Assembly (NCBI GenBank): GCA_036835325.1
Contig: DAITMF010000037.1
Span: 1 to 32,005 of the forward strand
DNA length: 32,005 nucleotides
Direction: 5' to 3'
Source: CAMCHP01 sp036835325
Lineage (GTDB): Bacteria > Bacteroidota > Bacteroidia > Flavobacteriales_D > Sanyastnellaceae
Shown here: positions 16,060 through 22,834 of the stretch, piece after piece
Layout of the letters: each line of letters opens with the position of its first letter
Numbering within the stretch: the stretch's first letter is position 1
The notes under the pieces: generated by a model
Database searches by the model: none
What the model saw: the letters and a program-made list of their open reading frames with translations, nothing else
What the model was told of the DNA's origin: nothing
Position numbers and translations under genes: made by a program

Positions 16060-16506
16060 ATGGCTGAACCTGAACTCTACGATGTATTCAACGATGCCGC
16101 CCGGGAGCAACTCTCCCGGGCCATCGCTGAGGCCGAGCAAAACACTTCCGGCGAGCTGCGCCTGCACGTTGAATCACGCTGCAAAGAAGACGTACTCGAC
16201 CGCGCCGCGTACATCTTCGAAAAGCTCGAAATGCACAAAACGGTCGATCGCTCGGGCGTTTTGCTCTACTTCGCCTTGAACGACCACAAATTCGCCATCC
16301 TCGGCGATACCGGCATCAACAGTCAACTGCCGCCTGGAACTTGGGACGCCGTGCGCGACGCAATGCTGCCGCACTTCAAACAAGGCGCTTACGTCGAAGG
16401 ACTCATCCGCGGTTTGAAACTGGCCGGTGAACTGCTCAGTGAAAAATTCCCCCGTAAATCAAACGATCAAAACGAACTCTCGAATGAAGTCTCCATGGGG
16501 AATTAA
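16060..16506 (+). CDS. TPM domain protein, soluble
   Basis: A 148-residue protein consisting mostly of one TPM domain (PF04536, named after TLP18.3, Psb32 and MOLO-1). Recognisable parts are AIAEAEQNTSGELRLHVESR, GVLLYFALNDHKFAILGDTGI and AYVEGLIRGLKLAGELL. It has no signal peptide or membrane helix, so it is cytosolic or peripheral. TPM domains of chloroplast proteins are linked to phosphatase activity and photosystem repair, but the bacterial function is unknown. Its end overlaps the next TPM gene by 23 bases, implying coupled translation. Confidence 0.87.
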   Translation: MAEPELYDVFNDAAREQLSRAIAEAEQNTSGELRLHVESRCKEDVLDRAAYIFEKLEMHKTVDRSGVLLYFALNDHKFAILGDTGINSQLPPGTWDAVRDAMLPHFKQGAYVEGLIRGLKLAGELLSEKFPRKSNDQNELSNEVSMGN

Positions 16507-17329
16507 GTTTCTTTTTTTTGGGTGGATGAGCGGCCTACTCATGGCCAGTGCTTCTGTACCTGCCAACGCACAGTCTGACTACAATGGCTTAAAACCGACC
16601 GATAACGTCTTTGTGTACGACTACGCCGGCATTCTGGATGCCGGCTTCGTGCAGGGGTTCAACCGTGAATTGGTGGCCTTCAAAGACACCACCAGCAACG
16701 TCATTGTGGTGGTCACACACCCCGATTTTTTTGGTGAAGCACCGTGGAAATTCGCCACCGACCTCGGCCATGCCTGGGGTGTTGCCGGTGACAAGAGCGA
16801 CAACGGCATCGTGGTGGCCATCAAACCCAGAACAACTTCCCAAAAAGGGGAGATGCACATTGCAGTCGGGTACGGACTCGAAGGAGCCATTCCCGATGCT
16901 GTGGCAAAACGCATTGTCGAAGGCGAGTTCATTCCGTTTTTTCGCAAGAACGACTATGCCGGAGGCATCCGTGCAGGGGTTGCGGTGCTGAAACAGTTTT
17001 CGGCCGGTGAGATCAAAGAATACGTGGGGGGCAAAGGCAAACGCGAAGATCCCTTGAGTGTGGTAGGCGCGTTGCTGATTATTTTGCTCTTTTTTGGGAC
17101 GCTCTTCGGCGTGATGGCCATACGCGCAAAAAAATACGCCCGGCTCAACAACCTTACTTTTTGGGCGGCGTGGATGCTGCTTGCGCAGCAATCGCGGCAA
17201 CACGGCGGCAGCTACCGCCACTTTACCGGCGGCGGTTTCGGCGGTGGAGGCGGCTTTGGGGGCGGCGGTGGCTTTGGCGGCTTTGGCGGCGGTGGCTTCG
17301 GCGGTGGAGGTGCTGGCGGTTCGTGGTAA
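16484..17329 (+). CDS. TPM domain membrane protein with Gly-rich tail (YgcG-like)
   Basis: A 281-residue protein. The start at 16484 gives a signal peptide (MKSPWGIKFLFFGWMSGLLM, ending PANAQ). The TPM domain (about 33-180) includes VFVYDYAGILD, NVIVVVTHPDFFG, DNGIVVAIKP and VGYGLEGAIPDAVAKRIVEGE. A membrane helix follows (about 195-213, VVGALLIILLFFGTLFGVM), then a basic linker and a Gly/Phe-rich tail ending GGSW. The TPM domain would face the periplasm with the tail in the cytoplasm. Gly-rich tails are usual for this subfamily. An alternative start 19 codons upstream at 16427 would bury the signal peptide. Confidence 0.87.
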   Translation: MKSPWGIKFLFFGWMSGLLMASASVPANAQSDYNGLKPTDNVFVYDYAGILDAGFVQGFNRELVAFKDTTSNVIVVVTHPDFFGEAPWKFATDLGHAWGVAGDKSDNGIVVAIKPRTTSQKGEMHIAVGYGLEGAIPDAVAKRIVEGEFIPFFRKNDYAGGIRAGVAVLKQFSAGEIKEYVGGKGKREDPLSVVGALLIILLFFGTLFGVMAIRAKKYARLNNLTFWAAWMLLAQQSRQHGGSYRHFTGGGFGGGGGFGGGGGFGGFGGGGFGGGGAGGSW

Positions 17330-17334
17330 TTTTG
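17327..17334 (+). promoter_or_regulatory. -7 element (TAATTTTG) before terB-dnaJ gene
   Basis: TAATTTTG fits TAnnTTTG and overlaps the stop codon of the TPM membrane protein, 16 bases before the next ATG. It may let the TerB-DnaJ gene be transcribed separately from the lemA operon. No TTG -33 element was found. Confidence 0.4.
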
Positions 17335-17350
17335 GAACGACAATACACAG

Positions 17351-18148
17351 ATGGCAAAATACGGTAAATGGGTAGGAGGGGCGCTCGGATGGGCCTTTGG
17401 TGGTCCGATAGGTGCAGCCCTCGGTTTTTTTATGGGGACGATGTTCGACGACAACTCCCTGTCGGCTGAAGAGCGGCAAACACGTGTGAGTGACGACCGC
17501 GACCCCTACAATCGCGACCGCCACAACACGCGATCGGGCGACTTTGCGGCGAGTATGCTCGTCCTCTCGGCTGCCGTCATGAAGGCCGACGGCAAAGTGC
17601 TCAAAAGCGAGCTCAACTTTGTCAAAGACTACTTCGTGCGCAGCTTTGGTGAAGAAGCCGCCGAGCAGCACATTCTAATGCTGCGCGAATTGCTCAAGCA
17701 AGACTTGAACACCCGTCAAATTTGCGAGCAGGTGCGCTACTACATGGAGCACTCCAACCGCCTTTTGCTCATGCAGTACCTCTTCGGCATCGCCATGGCC
17801 GACGGCGACCTTGATAAAGATGAAATCTGGACACTCCGCACGATGGCCCACTACATGGGCATCTCAAACCGCGATTTTGAGTCGCTGCTGGCCATGTTCA
17901 ACAGTGGTGGCCGTTCGCGCGGACCCGGAGCGCCAAAGGTGTCGCTTTCCGATGCGTACACCATTCTCGAAATAGAAGCCTCGGATGACGATGCTGCGGT
18001 GAAGAGCGCCTACAGGCGGATGGCCAAAAAATACCACCCCGATAAAAACCGTGGAGTGGGCGAGGAACACCAGAAAATGGCCGAGGCAAAGTTCATCAAG
18101 GTCAACGAAGCCTATGAAGCCATAAAAGACGCGCGCGGCATGACCTAA
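17351..18148 (+). CDS. TerB-like plus C-terminal J-domain protein (DjlA-like co-chaperone)
   Basis: A 265-residue protein. The N-terminus is a glycine-zipper-like hydrophobic segment (GGALGWAFGGPIGAALGFFM, about 9-28) that may bind membrane. A TerB-like helical domain follows (about 60-180), with AAVMKADGKVLKSELNFV and GIAMADGDLDKDEIWTLRTM, both carrying the acidic loops of TerB. The J-domain (about 198-262) has DAYTILEIEASDDDAAVKSA and the invariant HPD in YHPDKN, so it should stimulate a DnaK ATPase. The architecture matches DjlA-like proteins of Bacteroidota. Adjacency to htpG and the LemA/TPM genes supports a role in envelope protein quality control. Confidence 0.9.
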   Translation: MAKYGKWVGGALGWAFGGPIGAALGFFMGTMFDDNSLSAEERQTRVSDDRDPYNRDRHNTRSGDFAASMLVLSAAVMKADGKVLKSELNFVKDYFVRSFGEEAAEQHILMLRELLKQDLNTRQICEQVRYYMEHSNRLLLMQYLFGIAMADGDLDKDEIWTLRTMAHYMGISNRDFESLLAMFNSGGRSRGPGAPKVSLSDAYTILEIEASDDDAAVKSAYRRMAKKYHPDKNRGVGEEHQKMAEAKFIKVNEAYEAIKDARGMT

Positions 18149-18224
18149 TCGAACCGCATCGGTGTAACTTTCAGGCAGATTCTGCGTACAAAGAGACGTA
18201 CCTAATTCATCGCGCACACTGCCC

Positions 18225-19337
18225 ATGTCGCACCACTTGACACCCGGAAATCCGGGAAGCTTCATCCAATCATTCTTTCATGCACACACGCGTGAGAAGA
18301 TGCTGTTCGCCTACCGCGGCGCGATGGACGAAGCCATCATGGAGGCCATTTTGGGCATTAGCGAACACACCTTGGAAGAACACACCGCGTTGGCCTCGGC
18401 CAACCGCAAAGTGTCGTTTCTATTGGTGGAGTGCTTCCAAAACATCTTGCGCCACGGCGCCATTGAACCGCAACGCAGAACGGCTGCCGATCAGGCTATG
18501 TTCAGTTTTCGTTCGTTTGATGAAGTGTTTTACATCAATTCAAGCAACACCATTCATGCGGTTGACCGCGAACGCTTGATCGAAATCGTTGATCTTGTTA
18601 ACGGTCTTGACAAAGAAGGATTGACCGAGCTCTACCGCAGCCGCCTCTCGAACAACGCCATCAGCGAACGCGGAGGTGCCGGTTTGGGCTTGATTGAGCT
18701 GTCGCGAAAATCGGGTCAGCCCATACGTTACCGCTTCGACACCAACGCCGACGGAGAAACGCTCTTCCACAACCAGGTGACTTTTTCCAAGGGAGAAGAG
18801 CCCGGCATTGATACCGAAAAAGCCGCGGCGCACCTGTTTGCACAAATGGCCAACGAACACATTTTATTGCTGTACAAAGGCGACATGTCGCAGCGTAGCA
18901 TTTTGCCGCTGCTGTCGATGGCTGAAGTCAACACCGGCGCAGAAACACGCACCCTCACCATGCGCAAGGTCGGCCACGTGCTCATCGAGATGCTGCAAAA
19001 CATTTCTCGGCACTCCGATGCAACCGATGGACGCCGTGAAGGCGTCATGTCGATTGGAGTGCGCGATGGTGCGTACAACATTGTGGCAGGCAACTTTGTG
19101 ACACAGGAACAGATGCAGCATTTGCAAAAGCAATTGGACGAGATTGAGGCGGTGGGGACGGATGGATTGAAAGCGCTGCACCGCGCCAAGTTCCAAGCCA
19201 GCTTAAACCGCGAAGACCGCTACAGCAGCGGACTCGGCCTCGTGCAGATTGCACGCGATGCGGGCGGACGCCTCGCTGCGAGTTTTGTCCCGGAAGCCGA
19301 CGGACGGATATTTTTCACCTTAGGCGTTTTGGTTTGA
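18225..19337 (+). CDS. siaB: Tandem-domain SiaB-like (DUF6272) GHKL protein kinase
   Basis: A 370-residue protein made of two homologous SiaB-like GHKL domains. Domain 1 (about 10-190) has the N-box in LLVECFQNILRHGA (Glu69, Asn73, His77) and the G-box GGAGLGLIELS (about 150-160). Domain 2 (about 200-370) has VLIEMLQNISRHSD (Glu255, Asn259, His263) and SSGLGLVQIA (335-343). The spacings agree (81 versus 84 residues). SiaB of Pseudomonas is a single-domain kinase that phosphorylates SiaC; it belongs to the SpoIIAB/RsbW-like GHKL group. The gene sits 13 bases before siaC, which supports the assignment. Both halves keep ATP-binding motifs, so neither is plainly a pseudokinase. The substrate is inferred from context. 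Confidence 0.85.
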   Translation: MSHHLTPGNPGSFIQSFFHAHTREKMLFAYRGAMDEAIMEAILGISEHTLEEHTALASANRKVSFLLVECFQNILRHGAIEPQRRTAADQAMFSFRSFDEVFYINSSNTIHAVDRERLIEIVDLVNGLDKEGLTELYRSRLSNNAISERGGAGLGLIELSRKSGQPIRYRFDTNADGETLFHNQVTFSKGEEPGIDTEKAAAHLFAQMANEHILLLYKGDMSQRSILPLLSMAEVNTGAETRTLTMRKVGHVLIEMLQNISRHSDATDGRREGVMSIGVRDGAYNIVAGNFVTQEQMQHLQKQLDEIEAVGTDGLKALHRAKFQASLNREDRYSSGLGLVQIARDAGGRLAASFVPEADGRIFFTLGVLV

Positions 19338-19338
19338 T

Positions 19339-19346
19339 TATTTTTG
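19339..19346 (+). promoter_or_regulatory. -7 element (TATTTTTG) before siaC
   Basis: TATTTTTG fits TAnnTTTG and fills the 13-base gap between siaB and siaC, ending four bases before the siaC ATG. It may give a leaderless siaC transcript in addition to the siaBC message. A matching -33 is absent. Confidence 0.4.
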
Positions 19347-19350
19347 GACG

Positions 19351-19710
19351 ATGCATTACAAACCGACCATAGACACCCCTGAAGTCCGCTTCGACGATGC
19401 GATGGGCGTCCTTGAAATCAAGGGTCGGTCGCTTCCTGAGGATGCTTGGTCGTTTTACAAGCCCGTGATTGAATGGGCGCGTGGCATTGACATGAACGGA
19501 GCGCGCAAGCTTCGTGTTGAATTGTTTTTGGAATACTTCAACTCATCGAGCAGCCGCTACCTGTTGGAGTTGCTCGCCACCTTGGAGAGCAAGGCCAGCG
19601 ACCGCGTCAACGTTGTTTGGTTCAGTGAGAACGACGACGAATTGATGATCGAAAAAGGCGAGGAGTTCAGTGGCCTCTTGAGTTTACCGTTCGAGTTCAG
19701 AACGGTGTAA
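19351..19710 (+). CDS. siaC: SiaC family (DUF1987) regulatory phosphoprotein
   Basis: A 119-residue single-domain protein of the DUF1987/SiaC family, structurally like STAS anti-anti-sigma factors. In Pseudomonas aeruginosa SiaC is phosphorylated by SiaB on Thr68 and dephosphorylated by SiaA; the unphosphorylated form activates the diguanylate cyclase SiaD. The corresponding motif here is LEYFNSSSSRYLLELL, and the aligned acceptor is Ser65 rather than Thr. Other recognisable parts are ALEIKGRSLPE-like FEIKGRSLPEDAW (about 21-33) and VVWFSENDDE. No diguanylate cyclase is nearby, so the output partner is unknown. A terminator hairpin follows at 19749. Confidence 0.9.
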   Translation: MHYKPTIDTPEVRFDDAMGVLEIKGRSLPEDAWSFYKPVIEWARGIDMNGARKLRVELFLEYFNSSSSRYLLELLATLESKASDRVNVVWFSENDDELMIEKGEEFSGLLSLPFEFRTV

Positions 19711-19748
19711 ACACCTTCGATATGTGCATTTCAGCGTATACGGTTGCT

Positions 19749-19779
19749 TGCATGCCGGGTTAATTTGGCATGCACTTTT
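19749..19779 (+). terminator. Probable terminator after siaC
   Basis: TGCATGCC (19749-19756) and GGCATGCA (19767-19774) form a perfect 8-bp stem with a 10-base loop, followed by CTTTTT. It lies 39 bases after the siaC stop. Confidence 0.65.
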
Positions 19780-19881
19780 TACAACGAGAATCACGAAAGC
19801 CACGAAACTTATCGGACCGGCTTATCGTGCTGTGCATATCATGCTGAAAGATCGAAATGCACGAAACCGTGCACGCTGCAC

Positions 19882-20072
19882 TTCACCTTGCAACCGAAAC
19901 GTTTTTCGTCCGTCTCACGTAGCCGCATAGCGGCGGCACCTACGTAGCCACCGGATTTATCCCGTGGGGGAGGCGGCGGGTGAATATCCACCAAGCCCCG
20001 TTAGGGGCGACACCTTAATCCGAACCCAATGCTTCAGTTCCACAAAAACACTTTTTGAAAATTATGGAACCG
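19882..20072. repeat. Composite REP-like repeat, left copy
   Basis: Three blocks recur in the same order and orientation as at 22547-22680. Block A is TTCACCTTGCAACCGAAACG plus TTTTTCGTC (19882-19910; one mismatch). Block B is AAGCCCCGTTAGGGGCGACA plus CCT (19993-20015; identical 23 bases; hairpin GCCCC-GTTA-GGGGC). Block C is GTTCCACAAAAACACTTTTT and onward to 20072. This copy has an extra segment between A and B with its own hairpin GCCGC-ATA-GCGGC and the palindrome CTACGTAG. Similar GCCCC...GGGGC repeats are scattered in Bacteroidota genomes. The 20073-20368 stretch after it has no gene. Confidence 0.8.
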
Positions 20073-20180
20073 ATTGCGCACATCGCCGTTCTCTTCTCTC
20101 CCCGAAAATCGTGCCATGCACCAAGCCGCCCTCGTCGCTTTTCGCCTCGCAATGCCCCACCGTACTTTTACGGTATTTCG

Positions 20181-20214
20181 CAAATCAAGGTGTTAAAAAC
20201 ACATGTTTGATTTG
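20181..20214. promoter_or_regulatory. Nested inverted repeat in the 20.1-20.4 kb gene-free stretch
   Basis: CAAATCAA (20181-20188) and TTGATTTG (20207-20214) are perfect inverted arms enclosing GTGTT-AAA-AACAC. It lies about 155-188 bases before the next open frame and could be an operator or RNA hairpin. The rest of 20073-20368 shows only simple repeats (CAACCCAACCCAACC; AACTCGGG twice) and no clear TAnnTTTG promoter. Confidence 0.35.
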
Positions 20215-20368
20215 GAATTGCGAATGATTGCATTAACTTACCTCCATTAAACCAAACACCTTACTATATGTACACCAACCCAACCCAACCTAACTCGGGT
20301 CAACTCGGGCCGGATGGAGCGATAATCGGGGATTCAAACTTTCGAAAGCCATTTGCAAACGTGGCCTT

Positions 20369-21124
20369 TTGAACATTGGTCTATTACGTGCACTTATGCT
20401 ACTCTCAATGACTTGGGCATGTCCCAGTGCCCTTGCTTTTGACTCCAGCAATCGGTTGTTCCTTTCAGGGTTCACGAACACGAATAGCGCCCAAGGTTTC
20501 AGCAATTGGTGCACTGTACCAACCGACAATTCATTCCCGGTGTGCAATGCCAATTCGTTGAACTACATGGAGCCCACCATCAACAACCCGCTTGGCCGAA
20601 AGCAGACCTTCATTGCCGCCTTCAGCGGAAATAACAATCTGCTTTGGAGCAGTTTCTTCGGCGACGGCTTGCAAAACACGGGCCGTTCGGTTTCTGCGGG
20701 TTCATCAAAACTGTTTCTGGCCGGTAGGTCACAGGAGAGCTGGACACTCTACGAGTTTAATCCTTCAAGCGACGAGGACTACTGGCAACCGAATTACATC
20801 GGTTCCGATGATGGCACCATTGCGCGCTTCGACATCCCAACTATTGTTGGAGTGAATGAAGCTGTCGAATCACACCAAGGTGCACTGTTGGTATTCCCCA
20901 ACCCATCCAATACGGAGTGGATTACCATTCGAGGGGCTGATTTCGCGAACTCGTTTAGTAGAATCGAAGTGTTCGATGCGGTGGGCAAGCGTGTTCTGAG
21001 CATACCAATGTTGAGCTCGGATGGAAGTTTTGTGATCAATATTGGCGATCTCCCACCGGGCCTGTACATTGCATCGGTGTCAAACGCATCAAAGTCGCAA
21101 GCATGCCGATTCGTCAAGCAGTAA
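20369..21124 (+). CDS. T9SS-sorted SBBP/beta-propeller-like protein, probably a 5'-truncated remnant
   Basis: A frame of 251 residues opening at a TTG (20369), with a first ATG at 20396. Its interior (LFLSGFTNTNS, FIAAFSGNNNLLWSSFFGDG, AGSSKLFLAGRS, FDIPTIVGVNE) resembles the last SBBP-type propeller repeats of very large Bacteroidota surface proteins. It is followed by a normal T9SS sorting domain (VFPNPSNTEWITIRG, LPPGLYIASV). Intact relatives carry many more repeats, so this is probably the 3' end of a larger gene. Against that, the first 23 residues (MNIGLLRALMLLSMTWACPS, ending ALA) could pass as a signal peptide. An in-frame stop at 20291 closes the frame upstream. It lies inside the REP-bounded segment and overlaps the next gene by 22 bases. 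Confidence 0.55.
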   Translation: MNIGLLRALMLLSMTWACPSALAFDSSNRLFLSGFTNTNSAQGFSNWCTVPTDNSFPVCNANSLNYMEPTINNPLGRKQTFIAAFSGNNNLLWSSFFGDGLQNTGRSVSAGSSKLFLAGRSQESWTLYEFNPSSDEDYWQPNYIGSDDGTIARFDIPTIVGVNEAVESHQGALLVFPNPSNTEWITIRGADFANSFSRIEVFDAVGKRVLSIPMLSSDGSFVINIGDLPPGLYIASVSNASKSQACRFVKQ

Positions 21125-22506
21125 TTGCGGGTTCATTGTTTCTTTTTCAAGCCATTTCTGGGCCACTGCTGGCCCAGAAATGGCTTGATTTGGACAATGG
21201 TTTAGTCTGTGACGCATACCCATCTGGCTACGGTACAGCCTTCGATGTCGATACAAAAACTGATCAGATTCACTTGGCAGGTTCTTTTGGATTCAATTTC
21301 GATTGCGATTCTATCTTTTCTGTTGTCCGTTGGGATGGACAGAAATGGCTGGCCTATCCTAAGACCAACGGATTATTGTATCGGTCGATAAAGCATTACC
21401 ATGATGCTTTATATACCAACGGCTATACTACTTATCAATCAAATAGCTCAACACAATGGTCCTATAATTTGATTCGCCTCAATGAAGCCAATCAATGGGA
21501 AACGGTTTCTGAGCTGACGAACAATGCTGCAGTATATCGCATGCGTGAAATTGATGGGGAACTGTATGGCGCGTGCAGCTTTAGCGCGTTCAGTGACATT
21601 CCCGGTGCCTTGCTGTTCAAGTGGGACGGTCAAACGATGGTAGCGCCCATTGATACGATACCGGAAACACTAGTCCAATGCTTCGATGTTTGTAAGTACA
21701 AGAACCGTTTATTTGTTGGCGGCAACTTCAATTTTCTTGATTCCGACGCCCACAATTTTGGAGAGGTGGTTAATAAACGAGTGAAAGGCTTTGGTTTACC
21801 AATACAATCAACCGTTTGGTCATTCGAAGAGCACGAGGGCTTGCTTTACATTGGAGCGTCTATACCAGCGAGCCATTTCGGCACCGATGACAGAACTTAT
21901 TTGATGACCTTCGATGGTACTACGCTATCCCCACACCCGTATCAACCGAACCACCCTCCACGAAAAATGATCAGTTACAATGGTTACTTATACATCGTTG
22001 GTTGGTTCACTGAATTCAATGGTGAGCCCGCTTGGGGGGTGGTGCGTATGAACCAGTTTGGGTATGAAATTCTCAATACCGATACCATGTTCACCAAACT
22101 TGGTCTTGTGAGCACGGTTCAAATGATCAACGATGCCATTGTTCACAACGATACGCTCTACATCACAGGGGGCTTCAGTCGCATCGGTTCCTACGAGAAC
22201 TTGAACTGCGTAGCCAAGTTGAATATGGCGTTGAGCGCACCTGAAACTCCACTGCCACTTGCAGGTGTGCAATTATATCCCAATCCTTCGCTGGGCGATG
22301 CTGTGCTTGAATCGCCTTCATTTTTCACCGTAGATGCGACCGTGCGCATCAGTGAGCTTACAGGCAAGCTTGTGCGCATTGAACCATGGCCGGCTTACAC
22401 TCGGAGAAAAACACTGCAGCGTGGCTCATTGGCGAAGGGGGTGTATTTGGTTGAGCTATTCACCGCGACCGAACGACAAGCCCTACGTTGGGTAGTTGCA
22501 GATTGA
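21103..22506 (+). CDS. Secreted T9SS-sorted beta-propeller-like protein of unknown function
   Basis: A 467-residue protein. A signal peptide (MPIRQAVIAGSLFLFQAISG, ending LLAQ) leads into repeated units of a Kelch/galactose-oxidase-like propeller: VVRWDGQKWLAY, NLIRLNEANQWETV, LLFKWDGQTMVAP, RLFVGGNFN, GYLYIVGWFTEFNGEPAWGV, TLYITGGFSRIG. The sorting domain begins VQLYPNPSLGDAVLE and has KGVYLVELF. The repeated 'object name, count, own measure' phrasing is typical of T9SS propeller proteins without a known ligand. Codons look more AT-rich than neighbouring genes, and the gene lies within the REP-bounded segment, both consistent with acquisition. A perfect 19-bp hairpin spans codons about 15-29. 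Confidence 0.8.
   Translation: MPIRQAVIAGSLFLFQAISGPLLAQKWLDLDNGLVCDAYPSGYGTAFDVDTKTDQIHLAGSFGFNFDCDSIFSVVRWDGQKWLAYPKTNGLLYRSIKHYHDALYTNGYTTYQSNSSTQWSYNLIRLNEANQWETVSELTNNAAVYRMREIDGELYGACSFSAFSDIPGALLFKWDGQTMVAPIDTIPETLVQCFDVCKYKNRLFVGGNFNFLDSDAHNFGEVVNKRVKGFGLPIQSTVWSFEEHEGLLYIGASIPASHFGTDDRTYLMTFDGTTLSPHPYQPNHPPRKMISYNGYLYIVGWFTEFNGEPAWGVVRMNQFGYEILNTDTMFTKLGLVSTVQMINDAIVHNDTLYITGGFSRIGSYENLNCVAKLNMALSAPETPLPLAGVQLYPNPSLGDAVLESPSFFTVDATVRISELTGKLVRIEPWPAYTRRKTLQRGSLAKGVYLVELFTATERQALRWVVAD
21147..21188. repeat. Perfect 19-bp inverted repeat (hairpin) at the signal-peptide/mature junction
   Basis: Left arm TCAAGCCATTTCTGGGCCA (21147-21165) and right arm TGGCCCAGAAATGGCTTGA (21170-21188) are perfectly complementary around the 4-base loop CTGC. 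It begins 44 bases after the ATG and lies entirely in coding sequence. There is no T-run after it, so it is not a typical terminator. Confidence 0.9.
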
Positions 22507-22546
22507 ATAACTGCAATCGAGATGCACCACTCAGTTCGAGGTGCTT

Positions 22547-22680
22547 TTCACCCTGCAACCGAAACGTTTTTCGTCGGCCTCTCGCAGCCAGGCCGGCACG
22601 TAAGCCCCGTTAGGGGCGACACCTGAAACCGGTTCATGCTCCGGTTCCACAAAAAACACTTTTTGAAAATTGTGGAACCG
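22547..22680. repeat. Composite REP-like repeat, right copy
   Basis: It matches the left copy in block A (22547-22575), block B (22602-22624, identical) and block C (22644-22680), but lacks the extra segment between A and B. In block C CGGTTCCACAA (22642-22652) and TTGTGGAACCG (22670-22680) make a perfect 11-bp stem, degraded in the left copy. It lies 40 bases after the propeller gene. The rest of 22507-22834 shows no gene; a weak GGTAAAC/GTTTACC inverted repeat lies near 22753-22790. Confidence 0.8.
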
Positions 22681-22834
22681 TTAGTGTAGATTGCCATTTT
22701 GCCTCACAACATTACCCGCATCCTTCACTCAAACGACACCGCCACCTGCAGTGGTAAACCGTTTGCAGCATACGCAAGATTGTTTACCGGCGGTTATCGG
22801 TGGGTTCGGTGCTTTGCAGACAAATTGCTTGGAA

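Noticed and set aside
17227..17326. GGCGG/TTT-rich repeat as a possible tandem DNA repeat array
   Set aside because: It is the in-frame Gly/Phe-rich tail of the TPM membrane protein, common in that family.
16589..17671. A 360-codon minus-strand frame over the TPM and TerB-DnaJ genes
   Set aside because: The Ala/Lys-rich stretch simply mirrors the Gly-rich tail of the TPM protein. No start context or family match.
19921..19990. GC-rich palindromic stretch considered as a tRNA or small RNA gene
   Set aside because: No cloverleaf, anticodon arm or CCA-proximal pairing; it is the inner segment of the REP-like repeat.
20238..20310. CAACCCAACC and AACTCGGG runs as a possible CRISPR or iteron array
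   Set aside because: Units are too short, only two or three copies, without regular spacers.
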